Origin: Tildeniella torsiva UHER 1998/13D
GTDB lineage: Bacteria > Cyanobacteriota > Cyanobacteriia > Phormidesmidales > Phormidesmidaceae
DNA length: 49,229 bases
Direction of reading: 5' to 3'
Assembly: GCA_019358835.1 (NCBI GenBank)
Contig: JAHHIH010000032.1
Coordinates: 1-49,229, forward strand
In this document: in pieces, positions 43,665-49,229 of the stretch
Layout of the letters: every line of letters begins with the position of its first letter
How positions within the stretch are numbered: position 1 is the first letter of the stretch
Notes under the pieces: generated by a model
The model's input: the letters and a program-made list of their open reading frames with translations, nothing else
What the model was told of the DNA's origin: nothing
Databases searched by the model: none
Position numbers and translations under genes: made by a program

Positions 43665-45212
43665 ATGACACTGACTGAACACATGCTTTCGGGTCTGCCG
43701 GGCGACCCCCTCACGGGCCTGAGGCGAGCTGATGAGCTGTGGCTCGACTATCGCAACGGCACCCTGCCAGAGCCTCACGTCATCCACCAGGCCGCCGCGC
43801 CGCTGGAGTCGGTCGATTGGGATGTGGTGATCTGCGGCGGCACCCTGGGCGTGCTGGTGGGGGCCGGGCTGGCCCAGCGGGGCTGGCGGGTGGCCCTGCT
43901 AGAGCGCGGCATTTTGCAGGGGCGGCAGCAAGAGTGGAACATCTCTCGCCGCGAGCTGGCGGCCCTGACCGAACTGGGCCTGCTGACAGCGCCAGAACTG
44001 GAAGCCGTGATTGCCTCGGAATACAACCCGGCCCGCATTCAGTTTGGCGACGGCGAGCCGCTGTGGGTTGAGGACGTGCTGAATGTGGGGGTAGATCCTC
44101 AAGGTCTGCTAGAACGGCTCAAGGCCAAGTTCTTAGCCGCCGGGGGCCAGCTGTTTGAGCACACCGCCTTTGACTCTGCGTGGGTGCACCCCAACGGCGT
44201 GGTGGTGAAGGCTGAGGAACCGTTTACAACCCGCCTGCTGATTGACGCCATGGGCCACTTTTCGCCCCTGGTGCGCCAGGCGCGGGGGGCCGCCAAGCCC
44301 GATGCGGTGTGCCTGGTGGTGGGCACCTGCGCCCAGGGCTATCCCAAAAATGACACGGGGGATTTAATCGCGTCGTTTACGCCCCTGCGGCACCAGTGTC
44401 AGTATTTTTGGGAGGCGTTTCCGGCGCGGGATGGACGCACCACCTATATGTTTACCTATATGGATGCCGACCCCCGGCGGCTGAGCCTGACGGAGTTTTT
44501 TGAAGAGTACTGGAGGCTGCTGCCGGAGTATCAGGGGGTGAGTCTGGCGGATCTGCGGGTGCAGCGGGCGTTGTTTGGCTTCTTTCCCTGCTATAAAAAC
44601 AGCCCGCTGCGGTACCCGTGGGGACGCACCCTGGCGGTGGGCGACAGCAGCGGTAGCCAGTCGCCCCTGAGCTTTGGCGGCTTTGGGGCGATGATTCGCC
44701 ACCTGGAGCGATTGGTGACGGGCATTGATGAGGCGCTGGGGTGCGATCGCCTCGACGCCACCGCCCTAGGCGCACTCCAGCCCTACCAGCCCAACCTATC
44801 GGTCACCTGGCTGTTCCAAAAATCCATGAGTGTAGGGATGGATCAAACCCTTGCTGAGCAGCACATCAACCGCATGCTGACGGCAATTTTTGCCGCCATG
44901 GCCGGGCTGGGCGAGCCCACCCTCAAGCCCTTTTTGCAGGATGTGGTGCAGTTTTCGGCCCTGGCCAAGACCCTGGCCGTAACATCCCTTAAATATCCGG
45001 GACTGGTAGCCAAAATCATTCCCCAGGTGGGGATTGGGGCCTTGATTAGCTGGCTGGGGCACTACGGCAGTCTGGCAGGATATAGCGCACTGGAACCCCT
45101 GGCCCGCGCCCTGAGTCCAGTAATTGAGTCACTGCCCCCAGTACCGCGATACTATAGTCATCGGTGGCAAGATAGGCTGTTCTACGGCAGCGGAAAGGAT
45201 TACGACGCTTAA
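43665..45212 (+). CDS. cruP: CruP-like flavoprotein of the CruA/CruP lycopene cyclase family
   Basis: 515 residues from the ATG at 43665. An N-terminal FAD site is VVICGGTLGVLVGAGLAQRG (about 56-75), with RQQEWNISRRELAALTELGL and EYNPARIQF next. LLIDAMGHFSPLVRQARG, VCLVVGTCAQGYPKNDTGDL, EFFEEYWRLLPEYQGV and VGDSSGSQSPLSFGGFGAMI are, from memory, the CruP-type signatures. CruP is the paralogue of the CruA lycopene cyclase; its own reaction is disputed, with a photoprotective or carotenoid-oxidising role proposed. The gene ends exactly where the next begins, indicating an operon. Confidence 0.75.
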   Translation: MTLTEHMLSGLPGDPLTGLRRADELWLDYRNGTLPEPHVIHQAAAPLESVDWDVVICGGTLGVLVGAGLAQRGWRVALLERGILQGRQQEWNISRRELAALTELGLLTAPELEAVIASEYNPARIQFGDGEPLWVEDVLNVGVDPQGLLERLKAKFLAAGGQLFEHTAFDSAWVHPNGVVVKAEEPFTTRLLIDAMGHFSPLVRQARGAAKPDAVCLVVGTCAQGYPKNDTGDLIASFTPLRHQCQYFWEAFPARDGRTTYMFTYMDADPRRLSLTEFFEEYWRLLPEYQGVSLADLRVQRALFGFFPCYKNSPLRYPWGRTLAVGDSSGSQSPLSFGGFGAMIRHLERLVTGIDEALGCDRLDATALGALQPYQPNLSVTWLFQKSMSVGMDQTLAEQHINRMLTAIFAAMAGLGEPTLKPFLQDVVQFSALAKTLAVTSLKYPGLVAKIIPQVGIGALISWLGHYGSLAGYSALEPLARALSPVIESLPPVPRYYSHRWQDRLFYGSGKDYDA

Positions 45213-46049
45213 ATGACCCATTCTGCACTGCCTCGGGAGCGCCTTTACCAAGAGCTGCAACGACCGACCGACCAGGTGAGTTTGGCCCGAGCGGCGCTGT
45301 TTATGGCCCAGGAAGACTATCCCCATCTGGTGGTGGACGACTACCTGACAATGCTCGATCGCATGGCCGACACCCTGCGCCAGCGCCTGCCCGCAGATCG
45401 CTACCCGCTCAAAGTCATTCGCGCCATCAACGACTATCTGTTTGCCGAGCTCAACTTTCGCGGCAACAGCATCGACTACTACGACCCCCGCAACAGCTTT
45501 CTCAACGAGGTGCTCGATCGGCGGGTGGGCATTCCCATTACTCTGTCGCTGGTGTATCTGGAGCTGGCTCAGCGCATTGGGTTCCCCATGGCGGGGGTGA
45601 GCCTGCCGGGGCATTTTTTAATTCGCCCCACGGTGGAGGGGATGAACGTGTTTGTTGACCCCTTTCACCAGGGAGAGGTGATGTTTGAGCACGACTGCCG
45701 CGATCGCATCAAGCAGATGTTTGGCGACTCGGCCCAGCTTGAGCCTCAACACCTGGTCTCCGTTGCGCCGGGGACGTTTTTGGTGCGCATGCTGACCAAC
45801 CTCAAGCTGATTTATCTGCAAAATAGAGATGTGCCGAAGGCGCTAAATGCCATCAACCGAATTTTGCTGATTTGCCCCCAGGCCGTGGGCGAATGGCGCG
45901 ATCGCGGCCTGATTCACTACCAGCAGGGGCAGCTCGACAAGGCCCAGCTTGACCTAGAGCGCTACCTCTACCAGCACCCCGACGCCGCCGATGCCTTTGA
46001 AATTCGCCGGGTGATTGAGCAAATTGAGCGCGTGCAGGATGAACCATGA
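45213..46049 (+). CDS. SirB1-family transglutaminase-like/TPR protein
   Basis: 278 residues starting directly after the cruP-like stop. The N-terminal part has the SirB1 core: LNEVLDRRVGIPITLSLVYL, LAQRIGFPMAGVSLPGHFLI and VFVDPFHQGEV, with His and Asp in the transglutaminase-like triad positions but no obvious Cys nucleophile. TPR repeats make up the C-terminus (GEWRDRGLIHYQQGQLDKAQ). Role unknown. It overlaps sdhC by four bases (ATGA). Confidence 0.85.
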   Translation: MTHSALPRERLYQELQRPTDQVSLARAALFMAQEDYPHLVVDDYLTMLDRMADTLRQRLPADRYPLKVIRAINDYLFAELNFRGNSIDYYDPRNSFLNEVLDRRVGIPITLSLVYLELAQRIGFPMAGVSLPGHFLIRPTVEGMNVFVDPFHQGEVMFEHDCRDRIKQMFGDSAQLEPQHLVSVAPGTFLVRMLTNLKLIYLQNRDVPKALNAINRILLICPQAVGEWRDRGLIHYQQGQLDKAQLDLERYLYQHPDAADAFEIRRVIEQIERVQDEP

Positions 46050-46801
46050 CCAACACCCTCAAAGCCCTGGAAAAAGACCCAAACAAAGACTCAGAAACCG
46101 ACGCTGAGACCCCACCCCCCGCCTCGCCACTGCTGCGGTTTTACCGCTCGTCTTTGGGCAAAAAGCTGATTACCGGCGCGACGGGGCTAGCTCTAGCGGG
46201 CTTTGTGCTGGCCCACATGGTTGGCAACCTGCTGCTGTTCGCGGGCCGCGATGCCTATAACGCCTACGCTTGGGCGATCGAAAATTTTGGCATTGTCTTC
46301 TACGCCTTTGAACTGGCCCTGCTGGCGGTGGTGCTGCTCCACGCGGCGGTGGGCGTTGAGATTTTTTGGCGCAAACGACAGGCGCGGCCCGTGGGCTACA
46401 GCACCTACCAGTCGGCGGGCGGCCCCAGCTACCAAACCCTCAGCTCGCGCACCATGATCGTCACCGGCTCGGTGCTGGCGGCGTTTTTGGTGTTTCACCT
46501 GCGCACCTTCAAATTTGGCACCTATTACACTACCCAGCTCGGCGGCGAAACCGTGCGCGATCTGGCCGGCCTGGTGATCGAAGATTTTCACCAGTTGCCC
46601 TACGTGGTGGGCTACAGCATCGTTTTGCTGCTGCTGGGCTCGCACCTGCGCCACGGGCTGTGGAGCGCGCTGCAATCGATCGGGCTACTGCATCGGGGCA
46701 TTCGGCCCCTGGCCTATGGGGCAAGCGGGGCGATCGCGGGGGGAATTGCGATCGGGTTTCTGCTGCTACCCTGGGCGATCTATTTGGGCTGGGTGGGGTA
46801 G
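46046..46801 (+). CDS. sdhC: succinate dehydrogenase cytochrome b subunit
   Basis: 251 residues with five membrane helices, the b558-type single-polypeptide anchor. Candidate heme ligands are in GFVLAHMVGNLLLFAG, VLLHAAVGVEIFW, LVFHLRTFKFGTYYTTQ and LLLGSHLRHGLWSALQSIGL. The N-terminus is polar (LEKDPNKDSETDAETPPP), then LLRFYRSSLGKKLITGATGL. It passes electrons from the SdhA/SdhB pair to plastoquinone; those genes are not in this window. It ends an operon cruP-like - sirB1-like - sdhC. Confidence 0.88.
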   Translation: MTNTLKALEKDPNKDSETDAETPPPASPLLRFYRSSLGKKLITGATGLALAGFVLAHMVGNLLLFAGRDAYNAYAWAIENFGIVFYAFELALLAVVLLHAAVGVEIFWRKRQARPVGYSTYQSAGGPSYQTLSSRTMIVTGSVLAAFLVFHLRTFKFGTYYTTQLGGETVRDLAGLVIEDFHQLPYVVGYSIVLLLLGSHLRHGLWSALQSIGLLHRGIRPLAYGASGAIAGGIAIGFLLLPWAIYLGWVG

Positions 46802-46831
46802 GGGCGATCGCACCTCAAGCCAGCGAGTTTG

Positions 46832-46883
46832 CCCTCTCCCCAAACCCCTCTCCCAAGGTTGGGAGAGGGGTTTGGGGAGAGGG
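46832..46883. repeat. long perfect inverted repeat after sdhC
   Basis: A 23-bp arm, beginning CCCTCTCCCCAAACCCC at 46832, pairs with 46861-46883 around AAGGTT. It begins 31 bp after the sdhC stop. The following CTCTCTTTCT could make it a weak terminator; the same sequence type is scattered in other bacterial genomes. Confidence 0.8.
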
Positions 46884-46901
46884 GCTCTCTTTCTGAGGGT
46901 G

Positions 46902-47174
46902 CAGATTGCTTGGCGACGCTGCGCGAACGTTAAACTGCTGTGCCGCTTTGCCAAACTGCTGTGCCACATTAACGATCTGCTGTGCCAGATCACTAAACTG
47001 CTGTGCCAGTTTGGCGATCTGAGGGTGCAGATCGCTTTGCAGCGCTGCGCGAACGTTAAACTGCTATGCCAGTTTGGCGATCTGCTGTGCCAGATCACTA
47101 AACTGCTGTGCCAGTTTGGCGATCTAAGGGTGCAGATCGATTTGCAACGCTGCACGAACGCTAAACAGCCGTGC
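46902..47174. repeat. 13-unit, 21-bp tandem repeat encoding a heptad frame
   Basis: Units of exactly 21 bp such as CAGTTTGGCGATCTGCTGTG(C) and CAGATCACTAAACTGCTGTG(C) are repeated 13 times. Read on the minus strand in one frame they give a coiled-coil-like heptad series (AQQIAKL, AQQFSDL, AQQIVNV, AQQFGKA, AAL..), broken at two places by TAG where the sister unit has CAG (in the units beginning 47049 and 47112). The same 5-unit block occurs twice. Confidence 0.85.
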
Positions 47175-47195
47175 CAGTTTGCGACTAGAAATCGA

Positions 47196-47239
47196 GTGCC
47201 CGCTGCCTGTAGCCCAGTTTGGGCAAGAACAGCAGGCAC
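47196..47239. repeat. imperfect 44-bp inverted repeat
   Basis: GTGCCCGCTGCCTGTAGCCCA pairs with TGGGCAAGAACAGCAGGCAC around GTT, with a few mismatches. No T-run follows. Confidence 0.5.
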
Positions 47240-47258
47240 ACGGTTTCGTTGGCAGAAC

Positions 47259-47507
47259 CTACTCAATCAGCAGGGTCTTGGTCAATATCGCCATCCACTG
47301 GTTGGGTTGATCGGTGGGGATGGGGTCGCTCCAGTCGTTGGGGTCAGCGTAGCCGTAGGCATGGAGGATTTTGATGGTGCGGTCTATGCCTGCCAAGCTG
47401 CCATAGAGCGTATGGCGCACCTTCTCAGGACGGGGATGTGATTTAGCAGGCTGGGCAGGCGGAAGATTTGACGCGCCAGAGGCGTCGGGTTCGAGATATT
47501 CAAACAT
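47259..47507 (-). CDS. small conserved cyanobacterial hypothetical protein (82 aa)
   Basis: 82 residues. A Pro-rich N-terminus leads to EKVRHTLYGSLAGIDRTIKI and ADPNDWSDPIPTDQPNQWMA, ending with ILTKTLLIE. The KVRHxLYGS...TIxxLHxxxYAdxxeWS...iLTK pattern is familiar from small cyanobacterial proteins of unknown function found in several copies per genome. No domain name is known to me. Confidence 0.6.
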   Translation of the reverse strand: MFEYLEPDASGASNLPPAQPAKSHPRPEKVRHTLYGSLAGIDRTIKILHAYGYADPNDWSDPIPTDQPNQWMAILTKTLLIE

Positions 47508-47976
47508 CGGTTCTGTCTCCAGTTGTGGTTGAGGAAACAGAACGCGAAAACCCTAGCCACCCGCAGCTGAAGTGCAAACTGAGGGGGCTAGGGTACGATG
47601 AGCCTAGCCTCGCAATCTGCGGCGTAGATTTGCGGGGTTAGCTGTTCGTAGGTGCTGAGAACACCTGCGGACAGCGCCAAGATTTTCGAGTTCTGTGTGG
47701 TCACCGCTCAGGTTGAACGGCTTAGTGAATGAGTGTACTGGTGCGATCGCTCCCCGTCAACCGTGGAGCAAATGAAGACTTAGCCCGAATAGATATAGGA
47801 AGTTTCTCGTGATCCACTGAAGTCGTAATAATATACGGAAAGTTTCTCGCGATCTACCAAATCTGGGATCATATACAGAAACTTTCGGCCTATCTACCTC
47901 GATAGGGACAATATATGGAAACTTACTCCTATAAGGTCGTTATGCTTCTACCTGCATTTCTACGGGAGATCTCGGC
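47508..47976. other. intergenic region with periodic repeats before the HNH gene
   Basis: Contains the 40-bp-periodic array at 47793-47930. The remainder upstream of it shows no recognised RNA or protein. The HNH gene has GGGAG about 11 nt before its ATG. Confidence 0.4.
47793..47930. repeat. four degenerate direct repeats, period about 40 bp
   Basis: Copies begin at 47793 (ATATAGGAAGTTTCTCG), 47831 (ATATACGGAAAGTTTCTCG), 47871 (ATATACAGAAACTTTCGG) and 47911 (ATATATGGAAACTTACTCC), at spacings of 38, 40 and 40 bp. The downstream parts (GATCyAC / TATCTACC) are also partly shared. The array ends about 45 bp before the HNH gene. It could bind a regulator on one DNA face or be a promoter array. 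Confidence 0.7.
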
Positions 47977-48870
47977 ATGAAGGACAGTATAGTGGCAGAG
48001 GTTCTCGCGGACTGTGCAAGGCGTTGCTGTATTTGCAGAAGATTTCGTCCACTGCATCTGCAGGTTCACCACATCGTGGAGAAAAAAGACGGGGGAACCG
48101 ACGACAAAGAGAATCTAATTGCCATCTGCGTGAGTTGCCATAGCGACGTGCACTCAGAAACAAAGTTAACAAGAAGATTCTCCAAAAAAGAGCTGCAGCT
48201 ACACCGTGAAAACGTGTGTAGGCTTGTAGAGGAAGGGAAGCTCCTTGCCGACACTGCGCCATCTGATGTAGATAAATTATCGGCGAGTGTAATGGAGAGG
48301 TTTCAGCCACAAGAGTTTTTAGGATTCACTGCAGACATAGGATTGTCTTGGAGGGCGATGGACTTATTAATGAGCAGCGTCCTGAACGATTCGGTGATAA
48401 AAATAATACAAGCGGAAGAGCTGGAGAATGGAGTCTTCCGACCATATCAGCTTCATTCGGGCGGCCAATGTTATTTGCCCGATGACAGCATGAATTTTCG
48501 GGCTAGATATCCTGATTTTCTGATCGAGCTTCTTACGAAGAATCTTGTCAGTGGGTCGGAGAGCGAGGTATATGTCACAGAAGCCGGATACCGGTTTGTA
48601 GATGATGTTCAGTCTGCAAATCCGTCTTTTGTTGTAGTCAAGGTGCAGTGTCATTCGTGCGCTCTGCATTTCGAGATCAGCACATGGTATCCGGAACGTC
48701 ACGACGCTTCTACCCTCTGCTGTCCTGAATGTAGGCAGACAAATGGGCTATTTTCAGTGTGGAAAAAGAAAAGATTTGGATTCATTTTCGAGCATATACC
48801 CGGGAGAGAGGGCCTAATTGATCCTGGCTCTACCGCTCTTCAAAAACCAAAGCCACAAGACGACCTATAA
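47977..48870 (+). CDS. HNH endonuclease with C-terminal zinc-binding part
   Basis: 297 residues. The HNH core is at 17-60: CCIC with C17 and C20, the catalytic pair in VHHIVEKKDGG (H31-H32), ENLIAIC (N46) and CVSCHSDVHS (C51, C54, H55). The rest has no recognised domain, except VKVQCHSCALHFEI and LCCPECRQTNG (about 225-260), a four-Cys zinc ribbon. It is the only gene here with clearly lower GC and more A/T-ending codons, suggesting horizontal acquisition. HNH proteins of this size serve as restriction or defence nucleases, mobile endonucleases or repair enzymes; which is not decidable. Confidence 0.8.
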   Translation: MKDSIVAEVLADCARRCCICRRFRPLHLQVHHIVEKKDGGTDDKENLIAICVSCHSDVHSETKLTRRFSKKELQLHRENVCRLVEEGKLLADTAPSDVDKLSASVMERFQPQEFLGFTADIGLSWRAMDLLMSSVLNDSVIKIIQAEELENGVFRPYQLHSGGQCYLPDDSMNFRARYPDFLIELLTKNLVSGSESEVYVTEAGYRFVDDVQSANPSFVVVKVQCHSCALHFEISTWYPERHDASTLCCPECRQTNGLFSVWKKKRFGFIFEHIPGREGLIDPGSTALQKPKPQDDL

Positions 48871-49229
48871 CAATTCGATAACCTAACGCTGGCGGCTGAC
48901 GCACAACCATGAGTACGATCGCATCCTCCGCTGTAAGTTAGGTTGAACTCACTCTGCACCAACCTTTCCCGGCAAACAAACCTCGCTATCAACCCCTCAA
49001 TCTATCGAAATCACAGATGCTCTTGCAGATTGCAAAACCACAAGCTGCTGAATAAACACTCGGCGAGAAAACTCATCCAGCAGTTTTGACGCTCAATACA
49101 CAGGGGTGCATCCCAGTTATGTAATGAGCATTAATGCTTATGTTGGGATGGCGGTACGAGCGCTAAGCTTTGGGCACTGTTCGCGCTAGTAGTCAGCCTC
49201 ATGGATGCATCCAAACAAGCCCGCCTGAA
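48871..49229. other. window end, no gene recognised
   Basis: Downstream of the HNH gene. An ATG at 49201 opens a frame reading MDASKQARL to the window edge without a convincing ribosome binding site. No insertion sequence end or tRNA was seen. Confidence 0.3.

Larger units (their letters stand above)
46802..47258. other. repeat-rich non-coding region
   Basis: It holds a 23-bp perfect palindrome (46832-46883), a 13-unit 21-bp tandem array (46902-47174) and an inverted repeat at 47196-47239. Open frames on both strands (for example 46716-47441 plus and 46766-47266 minus) are artefacts of the 21-bp period and do not look like proteins. Confidence 0.7.

Noticed and set aside
46766..47266. 166-codon minus-strand open frame rich in NWHSSL
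   Set aside because: A frame shadow of the same tandem repeat with no recognisable protein features.
46716..47441. 241-codon plus-strand open frame across the 21-bp repeats
   Set aside because: The 21-bp period keeps several frames open on both strands; composition (Leu/Cys/Gln repeats) and overlap with sdhC mark it as non-coding.
47793..47930. CRISPR-like array
   Set aside because: Only four degenerate repeats with the similarity spread over the whole 40-bp period; no distinct repeat/spacer pattern and no cas genes.

Overview
The window looks like chromosomal DNA of a filamentous, Leptolyngbya/Nodosilinea-type cyanobacterium. The evidence is the many GCGATCGC (HIP1) octamers, the genes for a myxol-type carotenoid pathway (CruF, CruG, CruP-like), solanesyl diphosphate synthase, a group 2 sigma factor, an aa3-type cytochrome oxidase (ctaCDE), ComFB and HetZ-like regulators, and DUF3727. 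No tRNA, rRNA, CRISPR array, transposase or phage structural gene was seen.

Layout: (1) 1-4200, minus strand: Asp/Glu-type racemase, periplasmic amino-acid-binding protein, SLC1-type symporter, then a truncated PDC sensor behind a G-rich repeat array; this looks like an acidic amino acid uptake and interconversion cassette. (2) 4500-7750: a histidine-kinase-like protein with a degenerate ATPase end, ComFB, and an uncharacterised alpha/beta-hydrolase-like protein. (3) 7960-12530: acetolactate synthase with an added zinc ribbon, then an FtsL-like protein and FtsI/PBP. (4) 12543-15267: divergent Mn/Zn ABC importer (binding protein minus; ATPase and permease plus). (5) 15450-23300: HetZ-related protein, sugar transferase with a perfect CRP-type operator upstream, proB, then a minus-strand run of YqeG phosphatase, mltG, DUF3727, ruvX and a GNAT-like protein. 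(6) 23575-26410: cruF, cruG and a CYTH phosphatase. (7) 26638-27771: a secreted repeat protein whose single reading frame is broken by three TAG codons and nothing else. (8) 28366-34954: sds, a small membrane ORF, murI, group 2 sigma factor with a strong terminator, a TPR-PAS-GGDEF cyclase carrying palindromic repeat elements inside its coding sequence, and a small hypothetical protein. (9) 35468-39145: ctaC, ctaD, ctaE. (10) 39237-46801: exported formamidase-like protein, FAD oxidoreductase-SLH fusion, secreted CsbD-like protein, and an apparent operon of cruP-like, SirB1-like and sdhC. (11) 46802-49229: accessory sequence with a large palindrome, a 13-unit 21-bp tandem repeat, a small hypothetical protein, a 40-bp periodic repeat array and a lower-GC HNH endonuclease gene.

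The strongest unexplained signals are the three-amber gene (26638-27771); the 21-bp repeat whose coiled-coil-like frame is also interrupted only at CAG-to-TAG positions (46902-47174); the palindromic element shared between an intergenic region and the PAS domains of a cyclase; and the repeat array in front of the HNH gene. Functional statements come from recognising family motifs by eye; no database search was possible.
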